The notes under the pieces are model-generated. The model was not told the origin of the DNA, did not search any database, and worked only from the letters and a program-made list of their open reading frames with translations. Source: Desulfovibrionales bacterium (lineage in GTDB: Bacteria; Desulfobacterota; Desulfovibrionia; Desulfovibrionales; Desulfomicrobiaceae). Taken from it: a stretch of 7,090 bases of DNA. Below are positions 1 through 6,102 of the stretch, piece by piece. The stretch spans positions 1 through 7,090 of the forward strand of contig JAAYGZ010000418.1 of the NCBI GenBank assembly GCA_012727515.1. The letters run 5' to 3'. A program made the position numbers and the translations under genes. Positions within the stretch are counted from its first letter, which is position 1; the number at the start of each line of letters is the position of its first letter.

Positions 1-707
1 CCGAAGACCGCTGCAATAAAGGCCTTAAAACCCGGAATAGTTCCCATAATGGGTTGAAGCTGTGGATACCTGAGCGCCCACATAATGCCGCTGGCCGCTG
101 CCAGGGCAGAGCCAATGCCAAAGGTCAGGGCAATGACCTTGTTGACAGACACGCCCATGAGATAGCTGGTTTCAATGTCTTTGCTGATGGCGCGCATACC
201 CAGGCCAGCCTTGGTATGATAGACAACATAAACCAGGCCCAGCATGAGCAGCAGTGAAAGCACAGGCACAAACAGGGTCAAGGGTAAAACACGTACTCCG
301 CTGACAATAATGGGATTCTCCAACCACTCAGGCCGGTACACTTCGCGTGGAATGGCCTGGAAAAATACAATGGCCACATTCTGCAGAAAAAAAGAAACAC
401 CAATGGCGCTGATCAGAGCCGAGATGCGCGGCGCATCGCGCAAAGGACGGTAGGCAATGCGGTCAACCATGATGCCAATGCCAGCCACGCTGATAATAGA
501 CAGCACCATGGCCAGAACCCAGGGCAGGTGGAACAGGGTAATGCCCCAGAACACCAGATACGCGCCGAGCATGAAAATTTCACTGTGGGCAAAATTGATC
601 AGCCGCAAAATCCCGTACACCATGGTGTAGCCAATGGCGATGAGCGCATACAAGCTGCCCAGGGTCAGGCTGTTTAAAAAATGCTGGATAAATGTGGCCA
701 GATTCAT
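1..707 (-). CDS. livH: LivH-type branched-chain amino acid ABC transporter permease (C-terminus cut by window)
   Basis: Inner-membrane permease of a HAAT-family (branched-chain amino acid type) ABC importer. It would form the channel with a LivM-type partner and take substrate from the LivK-type protein encoded just upstream. I translated 235 full codons beginning MNLATFIQHF. Hydrophobic segments lie at about residues 15-34, 44-60, 63-80, 96-116, 141-162, 189-210 and 228 onward. The stretch GYTMVYGILRLINFAH (26-41) is typical of LivH, and GLGMRAISKD...SYLMGV (168-185) matches the cytoplasmic loop that contacts the ATPase. LivH proteins usually have about 290-300 residues, so some 60 are missing beyond the left edge. 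The ATG at 707 is preceded by AAGGA at 7 bases. The gene is 77 bases downstream of livK and probably cotranscribed, with a strong hairpin between them. The family is clear; the exact substrate (Leu/Ile/Val, other amino acids, or amides/urea) cannot be told from the permease. Confidence 0.93.
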   Translation of the reverse strand, partial: MNLATFIQHFLNSLTLGSLYALIAIGYTMVYGILRLINFAHSEIFMLGAYLVFWGITLFHLPWVLAMVLSIISVAGIGIMVDRIAYRPLRDAPRISALISAIGVSFFLQNVAIVFFQAIPREVYRPEWLENPIIVSGVRVLPLTLFVPVLSLLLMLGLVYVVYHTKAGLGMRAISKDIETSYLMGVSVNKVIALTFGIGSALAAASGIMWALRYPQLQPIMGTIPGFKAFIAAVF

Positions 708-730
708 ACAAGGATCCTTGGTTAAAAGGA

Positions 731-754
731 GCGGCAGGAGTTTCCCCCTGCCGC
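731..754 (-). promoter_or_regulatory. Intercistronic stem-loop between livK and livH
   Basis: On the minus-strand transcript GCGGCAGG pairs perfectly with CCTGCCGC. One G-U and one further G-C pair continue the stem inward to a GAAA tetraloop, giving about 10 bp. It starts 30 bases after the livK stop. Only TCCTTTT follows the stem, so it looks like a weak or leaky terminator, or a 3'-end stabiliser for livK mRNA, more than a full stop. Hairpins of this kind often let a binding protein be made in excess of its permeases. The structure is read directly from the sequence; the function is inferred. Confidence 0.7.
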
Positions 755-784
755 CAATGCCCGGTTCAGGGCTCTGTGCATCAA

Positions 785-1924
785 TTACAGCTCAGGAGTG
801 ATGCTGCCAACATAGGTTTTCTTGCCATCCTTGATCATGACCAGTCCAACAGGCTTTTCAGCGTCATGAGTTTCGTTGATGGTTGTGGTTCCGGTTACGC
901 CAACAAATCCCTTGGTTGCGGACAAGGCGTCCGTAATGGCCTGAGGATCAGCAGACCCGGCGCGGGTAATGGCGTCAATGATGATCATGTACGAATCATA
1001 GCCCAGGGCTGCGTTCACATTGGGATCCTTTTCAGGATGAGCCTTTTTCCACTCTTCTGTAAACTTGGCAGCCACAGGGTTCATGTCAGGCATGGATGGA
1101 TCATAAGGGAAGGTGGTGTGCATAAAGCCTTCCACGGCATTGCCGCCAATAGCGGTAATTTCCGGGTTATCCATGGCATCGCCGCCCATGATCTTAAATT
1201 CTGCGCCCAGTTCCTTGGCTTGCTTCATAATGATGGCGCCTTCCGCAAAATAGGAAGGAATAAACAGTACGTCAGGCTGCTTGGACATGATTTCCTGCAA
1301 CTGCGCAGTAAAATCCTGGTCGCCAGACTGGTAGTTCAGGGTCGCAACCACTTCGCCGCCCAGCTTGGTAAAAGACTTTTTAAAGAAACTGGCCAGGCCC
1401 ACAGAATAATCATTGGCCACGTCAATAAGCAGGGCCGCTTTCTTCAGATTCAGGTCTTTGAATGCGTATGTTGCAGCGCCTGCGCCCTGGAACGGATCAA
1501 TAAAGCACACCCGGAAGATGTACTTCTTGCCCTGGGTAACCAGAGGATTGGTGCAGCTTGTGCCCATCTGGGGGATACCGGCCTTTTCAGATACTTCGCC
1601 ACCGGCCATGGCCAGGGAAGAACCATAGGTGCCGATAATGGCCTGAACTTTTTCCTTTTCAATCAAACGGTTGACAGCATTGGCTGCCTCAACCTTGTCA
1701 GACTTGTTGTCCACCACAAACAACTCAATTTTCTTACCCAGAACTTCGCCCACTTCTTTGTGCGCCATCTGCACCCCTTCCAGTTCCAACTGGCCGCCAA
1801 AGGCGTTCTGGCCAGTCAGGGGCAGAAACACGCCGATACGCACAGTGTCGTCGGCAGCCAGGGATGCGCCTGCAAAGCCGCAAACCATGGCCAACATCAT
1901 GCACAGAGCTACAATCCGCTTCAT
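785..1924 (-). CDS. livK: LivK-type periplasmic branched-chain amino acid binding protein
   Basis: Periplasmic solute receptor of a HAAT-family ABC importer, 379 residues, full length for the family. A Sec signal peptide is visible: KR at 2-3, a hydrophobic core at about 4-18, and an Ala-rich cleavage region ASLA|ADD near residue 23. C15 is preceded by AMV, a poor lipobox, so a soluble periplasmic protein is more likely than a lipoprotein. The mature part starts with VRIGVFLPLTGQNAFGG (28-44), the usual opening of this fold. IIGTYGSSLAMAGGEVSEKA (96-115) and IPQMGTSCTNP (117-127) form the first-lobe ligand site, and a second lobe follows with DVLFIPSY (218-225) and NAALGYDSYMIIIDA (304-318). 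I chose the ATG at 1924 because the signal peptide begins there and GAGGAGGA lies about 8 bases upstream; an in-frame start at 2044 adds 40 residues that do not resemble a protein start. The ligand is uncertain: Leu/Ile/Val is the default, but family members also bind other amino acids and amides. Confidence 0.95.
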   Translation of the reverse strand: MKRIVALCMMLAMVCGFAGASLAADDTVRIGVFLPLTGQNAFGGQLELEGVQMAHKEVGEVLGKKIELFVVDNKSDKVEAANAVNRLIEKEKVQAIIGTYGSSLAMAGGEVSEKAGIPQMGTSCTNPLVTQGKKYIFRVCFIDPFQGAGAATYAFKDLNLKKAALLIDVANDYSVGLASFFKKSFTKLGGEVVATLNYQSGDQDFTAQLQEIMSKQPDVLFIPSYFAEGAIIMKQAKELGAEFKIMGGDAMDNPEITAIGGNAVEGFMHTTFPYDPSMPDMNPVAAKFTEEWKKAHPEKDPNVNAALGYDSYMIIIDAITRAGSADPQAITDALSATKGFVGVTGTTTINETHDAEKPVGLVMIKDGKKTYVGSITPEL

Positions 1925-1950
1925 CAAACAATCCTCCTCAATGAATGTTG

Positions 1951-2301
1951 CTATCCTTGAACCGTGCAGTCCAAGGCGTCCGCTGGGCTTTGGCCTGAGC
2001 CAAAGCTGTCCTCTTGCACAAAAACTGAAATCAGTTTCTTCCACTGGTTGCGCATACGCATGTATGCTTCATGTTCTGGCCCTGACAACACCAAGGCCCA
2101 CCACGGGCAATCTGCCCGGGCAGATATGCTCGGCAGTGTACGCTGGCTCATGCTGACCCCAAGGCCAGCCGTGTATGCTGTACGGGAAAAAATGGTGTTC
2201 TTGGTCTTGGAAAGCAGGCGCCAGGCTTCAGAAGTTTGTTTCGCGAATCGCGCTATGCTCAAAGCAAGAACCTTGTCAAGCAACCCTGAACATGCGGACA
2301 T
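1951..2301 (-). CDS. Possible small hypothetical protein between pyrC and livK
   Basis: A 116-codon frame whose ATG comes three bases after the pyrC stop and whose stop is 26 bases before the livK start, so it fills the gap almost exactly. AAGGA lies about 10 bases upstream, inside the end of pyrC. I do not recognise the product. The N-terminal part (about 5-35, LLDKVLALSIARFA and on) looks helical and basic; there is a CPWWALVLSG stretch near 65-74, then a charged region and an acidic, Gly/Ser-containing tail. No signal peptide or membrane helix is evident. Third-position GC is about 59 percent by my count, and codons such as ATA, CGA and TTG occur, so coding is plausible but not compelling. 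A long minus-strand leader for livK is the alternative, and several inverted repeats lie in this stretch. The antisense frame at 1964-2377 is less likely because it overlaps the end of pyrC and has no ribosome site. Confidence 0.45.
   Translation of the reverse strand: MSACSGLLDKVLALSIARFAKQTSEAWRLLSKTKNTIFSRTAYTAGLGVSMSQRTLPSISARADCPWWALVLSGPEHEAYMRMRNQWKKLISVFVQEDSFGSGQSPADALDCTVQG
1987..2006 (-). repeat. Perfect 8-bp inverted repeat with 4-base loop upstream of livK
   Basis: GCTTTGGC and GCCAAAGC flank a 4-base loop, ending about 63 bases before the livK start. No T-run follows in either direction, so it is not an intrinsic terminator. It could be an RNA stem in a livK leader or an operator. 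It also falls within the possible small gene 1951-2301, where it could be chance. Confidence 0.35.
2022..2037. repeat. Operator-like inverted repeat AAACTGA-2-TCAGTTT
   Basis: Seven-base arms separated by two bases, AT-rich, about 100 bases upstream of the livK start. The shape suits a dimeric DNA-binding protein better than an RNA hairpin. On the minus strand it is followed by two more Ts, too few for a terminator. The site is seen directly; any function is a guess. Confidence 0.3.
2052..2067. repeat. Inverted repeat GCATAC-4-GTATGC
   Basis: Six-base arms around GCAT, 15 bases from the AAACTGA repeat and on the same side of livK. It could be a second operator half-site pair. Short repeats of this size occur by chance, so confidence is low. 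Confidence 0.25.
2110..2125. repeat. 16-bp perfect palindrome ATCTGCCCGGGCAGAT
   Basis: A gapless 16-bp palindrome about 185 bases upstream of the livK start. Just beside it CGGGCA (2104-2109) can instead pair with TGCCCG (2113-2118), so two mutually exclusive hairpins are possible in RNA. A gapless palindrome of this length is unusual by chance and suits a dimeric repressor site. It lies inside the possible small gene 1951-2301. Confidence 0.4.
2252..2279 (-). promoter_or_regulatory. Candidate promoter after pyrC, toward livK
   Basis: On the minus strand a perfect -35 box TTGACA (2279-2274) is followed after 16 bases by CATAGC (2257-2252), which matches the -10 consensus at 3 of 6 positions. 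It begins 25 bases after the pyrC stop. It would give livK a leader of over 300 bases, or sit inside the possible gene 1951-2301. A CGCGAATCGCG element (2242-2252), which contains the palindrome TTCGCGAA, touches the -10 box. The -35 is good and the -10 weak. Confidence 0.3.
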
Positions 2302-2304
2302 GCG

Positions 2305-3603
2305 CTATAGTCCTTGGCTGGTGTGTGCGCTGCGGTCAAAAATCACGCGCCCACCAAGAATATGCCACATGACCTGACCTGGCACTTCAAGACCCAGGCA
2401 CGGTGTATTTTTGCCCTTGGAACACATGGCCTCCGGAGTGACCACCCAGGCCCTGTCCGGATCAAAAAGGATGAAATCCGCCGGATCTCCAGCCCTGAAA
2501 GCCGTGTGCGGCAGGTTAAATATCTGACCCGGCATCCAGCTCCATAAGCGCGGCACATCGTTCCAGGTCAGTTCTCCACTGCGTACCAGTTCACAGGTCA
2601 GGGACAAGGCCGTGTCCAGGCCGGAAATTCCATTCGGCGCCTCGTCAAACGGCACTTCTTTTTCATGAGTTGCGTGCGGGGCATGATCCGTGGCCAGAAT
2701 ATCAATCACACCTTCACGCACGGCCTGACGCAGGGCCAGCACATCATCTCTGGTGCGCAACGGCGGATTCACACGCACCTTGGTATCATAGCCCTCAACC
2801 CGTGTTTCGTCCCACAGCAAATAATGCGGACAGGTTTCGGCAGTGACGGGAATACCCTTGGCCTTGGCCAGAGCAATCAGTTCCACAGATTCCCGGCAAC
2901 TGATATGGGCCAGATGAATGGGCAGATCCAGATATGAGGCTAAAAGCACGTCCCTGGCCACCTGCATGGCTTCTGATACAGAGGGAATGCCTTTTAAGCC
3001 CAGCCTGCCGGACACCTGCCCCTCATTCATAACACCGCCCCGGCCAAGCCACGGGTCTTCGCAGTGATCAATGACCTTGAGGCCGAAATCTGCCCCGTAT
3101 TCCATGGCCCGGCGAAAAAGCTCTGTGTTTTCAACAGGCAGTCCATCATTCGACAGAGCCACACAGCCTGCTGCAGCCAGTTCTCCTGCCGGAGCCAGTT
3201 CACGACCAGCCAGGCCCATGGTCAGGGCACCGATAGGCCGCACCCATGGACCGTGGGCATAGGCAGCCGTGGCCTGCGCCAGCATAAAACGGGTCACTGC
3301 ACCAGAATCATTGACCGGGCAGGTGTTGGCCATGGCCATGACCTGCCCAAACCCGCCCTGCAAGGCCGCTGTGAGGCCAGAGGCAATGTCTTCCTTGTAT
3401 TCCTGGCCTGGCTCACGCAGATGCACATGGGCATCAATGAGGCTGGGCAAAATATACAGGCCCTGGGCGTCCAGGATCTGTGCTGCATCCACGCGAGCAC
3501 TCTGGGCCGGCACCAGCTCTGTGATGCGGCCATCTGTAACCAGCACATCATGCATTGCATCCTGCCAGAATACATTGCGCACAATGAGTTCACACATTGC
3601 CAT
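2305..3603 (-). CDS. pyrC: Dihydroorotase, class I
   Basis: Cytosolic amidohydrolase that cyclises N-carbamoyl-L-aspartate to dihydroorotate, the third step of pyrimidine synthesis. 432 residues, the usual length for class I (about 420-430). The metal and active-site set is intact: DAHVHLREPG (57-66) with H59 and H61, D153 in SNDGL, H180 in DHCED, H233 in LAHIS, and D306 in ATDHAPH (304-310), followed by NGISGLDTALSL (324-335). An Asp at 153 rather than a carboxylated Lys places it with the Aquifex/Bacillus type of class I, not the E. coli class II PyrC. The ATG at 3603 is chosen because AGGAGG lies 6 bases upstream; an internal Met at residue 3 is the only close alternative. It follows pyrB by 21 bases, so the two are cotranscribed. 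In Aquifex the equivalent enzymes form a joint ATCase-DHOase dodecamer, and the same may hold here (inference). Confidence 0.96.
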   Translation of the reverse strand: MAMCELIVRNVFWQDAMHDVLVTDGRITELVPAQSARVDAAQILDAQGLYILPSLIDAHVHLREPGQEYKEDIASGLTAALQGGFGQVMAMANTCPVNDSGAVTRFMLAQATAAYAHGPWVRPIGALTMGLAGRELAPAGELAAAGCVALSNDGLPVENTELFRRAMEYGADFGLKVIDHCEDPWLGRGGVMNEGQVSGRLGLKGIPSVSEAMQVARDVLLASYLDLPIHLAHISCRESVELIALAKAKGIPVTAETCPHYLLWDETRVEGYDTKVRVNPPLRTRDDVLALRQAVREGVIDILATDHAPHATHEKEVPFDEAPNGISGLDTALSLTCELVRSGELTWNDVPRLWSWMPGQIFNLPHTAFRAGDPADFILFDPDRAWVVTPEAMCSKGKNTPCLGLEVPGQVMWHILGGRVIFDRSAHTSQGL

Positions 3604-3624
3604 GAGTTTCCTCCTGAATATGGC

Positions 3625-4557
3625 TCAGGCCGCCACCTGAGTGCGGGTCAGAAAAAGATGAAGCAGGGCCATGCGCACAGCCACGCCAGCCGTGACCTGA
3701 TCAAGAATCAGGCTTGCGCCTGAGTCAGCCAGTTCTGCGCTGATTTCCAGACCACGATTGATAGGCCCTGGGTGCATGATTTTCACGGTGTCTGCTGCCT
3801 GACGCAAATGCCTGGGAGCCAGGCCGTAAATACGCGCATATTCCCGCAGATCAGGCAGCAGCCCGGCCTGTTGGCGTTCAAGCTGCAAACGCAGACAAAT
3901 CACGGCGTCCACGCCCAGGCAGGCTGTTTCCACGTCAGAAAATATCTCCACTGGCCAGGACGATACAGCCGCTGGCAACAGGGTGCGCGGCGCACAAATA
4001 CGCACCCGTGCGCCCAGAGCAGTAAACATCTCCACATCAGAACGGGCCACGCGGCTGTGCGCAATATCGCCCACAATGCAGATGGTTTTACCGACAAACG
4101 AATCCCAGACCTGAAACAGGGTAAACCCGTCCAGCAGCGCCTGAGTAGGATGGGCGTGCCAGCCATCGCCGGCATTGATGACCGAACAGTGCAGCCGCTG
4201 GGCCAGAAATTCTGCTGCCCCGCTCTGCCAGTGACGGATCACAATAGCGTCAGGGCGCATGGCTTGCAGAGTCAGGGCTGTGTCTTTGAGGCTTTCACCT
4301 TTTTGCAAAGAACTGGTGGTCTTGGCCAGGCTGAAGGTATCCGCAGACAAGCGCTTGCCCGCCATATCAAACGATGTCTTGGTGCGCGTGGAGGCTTCGG
4401 CAAAAAAAAGAACCACGCTTTTGCCCTTGAGCACCGGCACTTTTTTAACGGGCCGCTCATTAACCTCGGCAAACCGCGCTGCTGTGGCAAAAACATGCAG
4501 AATTTCCTCTGCGCTCAACTGTCCTATATGTAAAAGATCCTTATGCCGCCAATTCAT
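3625..4557 (-). CDS. pyrB: Aspartate carbamoyltransferase catalytic subunit
   Basis: Cytosolic transferase that makes N-carbamoyl-L-aspartate from carbamoyl phosphate and aspartate, the committed step of pyrimidine synthesis. 310 residues, normal for a catalytic chain. The carbamoyl-phosphate loop is STRTKTSF (56-63), a conservative variant of the usual STRTRTSF. The mobile loop follows with [12 protein letters not shown] (82-93, K86). HPTQALLD (136-143), [11 protein letters not shown] (163-173), the aspartate-binding RLQLER (223-228) and [12 protein letters not shown] (261-272) are all present, so the enzyme should be active. No pyrI regulatory gene is seen; pyrC follows directly, which fits an unregulated or PyrC-associated ATCase. 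The ATG at 4557 has AAGGCGG about 6-7 bases upstream. Upstream lies a terminator-like hairpin (4598-4630) that may control this gene. Confidence 0.96.
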   Translation of the reverse strand: MNWRHKDLLHIGQLSAEEILHVFATAARFAEVNERPVKKVPVLKGKSVVLFFAEASTRTKTSFDMAGKRLSADTFSLAKTTSSLQKGESLKDTALTLQAMRPDAIVIRHWQSGAAEFLAQRLHCSVINAGDGWHAHPTQALLDGFTLFQVWDSFVGKTICIVGDIAHSRVARSDVEMFTALGARVRICAPRTLLPAAVSSWPVEIFSDVETACLGVDAVICLRLQLERQQAGLLPDLREYARIYGLAPRHLRQAADTVKIMHPGPINRGLEISAELADSGASLILDQVTAGVAVRMALLHLFLTRTQVAA

Positions 4558-4673
4558 GCGCCCGCCTTGTTTCGGAGTAAAACGTTATGCTGAGGCCAAA
4601 AAAAAGGGACATAACTCAAAGTCTGTCCCTGTGCTGTACTTTCTGTGCGCAGTGTATGGTACATGTGATTCAT
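4554..4673 (-). other. Possible leader peptide frame crossing the terminator and overlapping the pyrB start
   Basis: A 39-codon frame on the minus strand starts MNHMYHTLRTES, runs through both arms and the T-run of the hairpin (giving ...SYVPFFWPQ...) and stops at a TGA that overlaps the pyrB ATG as ATGA. The frame stays open all the way back to the TAG of the MerR-like gene, so an ATG at 4715 could also serve. A second overlapping frame, ATG at 4683 to TAA at 4585 (32 residues), also crosses the T-run. The layout resembles E. coli pyrL, whose 44-residue leader frame spans the pyrBI attenuator. Against it, none of the candidate starts has a clear ribosome site. Open frame seen directly; role inferred. 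Confidence 0.25.
4598..4630 (-). terminator. Intrinsic terminator (possible pyrB attenuator)
   Basis: On the minus strand AGGGACA pairs perfectly with TGTCCCT, closely followed by a run of eight Ts counting the last stem base. The stem can be lengthened inward by GAC/GTT with one bulged A. There is no T-run on the plus-strand side, so it acts toward pyrB. It lies 97 bases after the stop of the MerR-like gene and 40 bases before the pyrB ATG. Either it ends the upstream transcript and pyrB has its own promoter in the remaining 40 bases (CATAAC at about 4585-4590 is a weak -10), or it is an attenuator inside the pyrB leader. Confidence 0.85.
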
Positions 4674-4687
4674 GGTGCGCCATGTAC
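4659..4687. repeat. Nested inverted repeats in the pyrB leader
   Basis: GTACATG (4659-4665) is inverted as CATGTAC (4681-4687), and within it CATGG (4671-4675) pairs with CCATG (4680-4684) around a 4-base loop. The two pairings exclude each other in part. They sit 30-60 bases ahead of the terminator stem on the minus strand, where a regulatory protein or an alternative RNA fold could act. Confidence 0.35.
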
Positions 4688-4727
4688 GTAAAATCAGTCC
4701 ACTCGTCCAGCACATGCATGGCTGGCA

Positions 4728-5408
4728 CTATGTTCCCTGATCAGAATTTTTGCCCCTGTACTGGAGCACCAGACGCTGGGTCCAGAACTGGCAGCGCTCC
4801 ATCTGGGCCTTGAGCTGGTCCATGTCCTTGCGGACCAGGGTTTCCAGCACTGCCAGACGTTCAGACTGAGCTGATATTTCCTGATCCAGGGCATGCAGCT
4901 TTTCTTCCACAGCCTCGGGCAGGTCTGAGCCTGGGAGTTGCGCGGCCTGCATTTTTTTGACTTCACCCCACACCATGTACAAGGCCCGTTTCAGTGTGTC
5001 GCAGCGTCCTTCCAGGTCGCGCAGCGCACTGTCCCCGTGGCTGGTCTTGTCTTTGAGGGCCTGGGACATCTGCTCCAATGCCCTGGCCTGAATATGTACC
5101 AGCTCAGTCAGACCGCTGTCTGGCGCATGGAGCACACGGGCATGATGCAGGGCTGGCTGATCCACTACCGGGTGTTGAGGATATGTTCTGGCCAGGGCCG
5201 CGACAATATCCTCATACGCTGTATTGCGCTGCATTTCTGTACTGATAAATGCGAACACTGCCACTGCTTCTGTTGTATAACGCCTGCGCCGTCCCTGGCC
5301 CACAAAGGGAATGAATTCTTTGAAACGGTCCCGGTAATAGCGGATACTGCTTTCAGGAAGATCTAACTGGGCGGCGATTTCTCGCAAGGTTAAAAACTGC
5401 TCGGCCAT
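4728..5408 (-). CDS. MerR-type HTH DNA-binding protein with C-terminal coiled coil
   Basis: Probable cytosolic transcription regulator, 226 residues. Residues 5-55 form a MerR-like winged helix: LTLREIAAQLDLPESSIRYYRDRFKEF has the recognition-helix pattern, followed by a basic wing GQGRRRRYT (38-46). No effector domain with metal-binding cysteines or a drug-binding fold is seen. The region 100-135 is helical, and about 165-205 is a clear heptad coiled coil (EEKLHALDQEISAQSERLAVLETL), probably for dimerisation. I start at the ATG at 5408 because GGGAG lies 5 bases upstream; an ATG 12 bases earlier has no such site. It lies 100 bases after the MarC-family gene and 170 before pyrB, separated from pyrB by a terminator. 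Its target is unknown; control of pyrB or of its own operon is only a guess from position. Confidence 0.85.
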   Translation of the reverse strand: MAEQFLTLREIAAQLDLPESSIRYYRDRFKEFIPFVGQGRRRRYTTEAVAVFAFISTEMQRNTAYEDIVAALARTYPQHPVVDQPALHHARVLHAPDSGLTELVHIQARALEQMSQALKDKTSHGDSALRDLEGRCDTLKRALYMVWGEVKKMQAAQLPGSDLPEAVEEKLHALDQEISAQSERLAVLETLVRKDMDQLKAQMERCQFWTQRLVLQYRGKNSDQGT

Positions 5409-5425
5409 ACGTGCTCCCATCGCAT

Positions 5426-5452
5426 GCTTTTCTTTGGCCTACCAAAAAAAGC
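5426..5452 (-). promoter_or_regulatory. Leader stem-loop ahead of the MerR-like gene
   Basis: On the minus strand GC-TTTTTTT-GG can pair with CC-AAAGAAAA-GC around a TAGG loop, with one T-G wobble and one bulged A, about 9 bases before the ribosome site of the MerR-like gene. No T-run follows, so it is not a terminator for the gene upstream. A TTGACT (-35-like, 5463-5458) lies just upstream but has no convincing -10. The remaining bases between 5409 and 5508 show nothing else. Confidence 0.3.
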
Positions 5453-5508
5453 CGCAAAGTCAAAATCCTGCCTGCTCCGCACATCTTCAGCGCCTTGTCC
5501 AGCCATGT

Positions 5509-6102
5509 TCAGCGCAGAAAATTCTGAATGCCTGTAAAAACAATTTGTGCGGCCAGAGCAGACAAAACCAGCCCGGTAATTTTTGTCATAATGGACAATC
5601 CCACAGTACCGAGTATTTTTTTAAGCACCCGCGATGAATGCAGAATAATGCCGACACACAGGCACGCACAGACCAGCGCGGCTGCGCCAATGGTCCGCTC
5701 CGCAACTCCGCCCAGTTCTGCGCTCAAAATAAGCAGGGTACCAATGGTTGCGGGGCCAACAGTGATCGGGATAGCCAGGGGCACCACGGCAAAATCAATG
5801 TCAGGCGCAACTTCCTGGCTGGAGCGCTTTCCGGAAACCAAGGACACGGCAGATAAAAAAAGCAGGCTCCCGGCGCCAATACGAAAGCCGTCCAGGGTAA
5901 TGCCCAGGGTCGCAAAAATGGAATTTCCGGCCAGATATAAAATCAGACAGATAACTGCCACTGCGCATGTGGTACGCATGGCCACATTGCGCTGGGAGGC
6001 CCGGTCCATGTGCTCGGTCATGGATAAAAAAACACTGAGCACAAAAAAAGGCGTGAGCAGAAAAAATAGTTTTATCGACAGATTAATAAATAGGGTCAGC
6101 AT
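5509..6102 (-). CDS. MarC-family integral membrane protein
   Basis: Inner-membrane protein of the MarC family (UPF0056/YhgN/MarC), 197 residues, close to the family's usual length of about 200-220. Six hydrophobic segments are visible at about 4-27, 44-66, 73-90, 104-128, 137-155 and 168-193. Family hallmarks are FFLLTPFFVLSVFLSM (13-28), FRIGAGSLLFLSAVSLVSG (73-91), VVPLAIPITVGPATIGTLL (106-124) and the C-terminal TGLVLSALAAQIVFTGI (176-192). The TPF at 17-19 replaces the commoner DP. Some members have been linked to amino acid export or stress tolerance, but the family has no secure function and is not the cause of Mar resistance. The ATG at 6102 has GAGGAG 6 bases upstream and overlaps the preceding gene by 20 bases, so translation is probably coupled. 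An in-frame ATG at 6201 lies inside that gene and is rejected. Confidence 0.9.
   Translation of the reverse strand: MLTLFINLSIKLFFLLTPFFVLSVFLSMTEHMDRASQRNVAMRTTCAVAVICLILYLAGNSIFATLGITLDGFRIGAGSLLFLSAVSLVSGKRSSQEVAPDIDFAVVPLAIPITVGPATIGTLLILSAELGGVAERTIGAAALVCACLCVGIILHSSRVLKKILGTVGLSIMTKITGLVLSALAAQIVFTGIQNFLR

Noticed and set aside
692..1960. 422-codon plus-strand open frame antisense to livK
   Set aside because: It lies opposite a clear LivK with signal peptide and ribosome site; the translation is rich in His, Gly and Cys with no recognisable domain.
2128..2175. A sigma-54-like TGGC...GC site on the minus strand upstream of livK
   Set aside because: The GG-to-GC spacing is off by one base and the rest of the consensus is poor.
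1964..2377. 137-codon plus-strand frame across the pyrC-livK gap
   Set aside because: It starts at a GTG without a ribosome site and runs antisense into the end of pyrC.
3064..3723. 219-codon plus-strand frame
   Set aside because: It is a shadow of pyrC and the end of pyrB, which carry full catalytic motifs on the other strand.
3772..4533. 253-codon plus-strand frame
   Set aside because: It is antisense to pyrB, with a His/Gln-rich translation typical of a shadow frame.
5409..5420. Earlier ATG for the MerR-like protein at 5420
   Set aside because: It lacks a ribosome site, and the GGGAG serving the ATG at 5408 lies just inside this extension.
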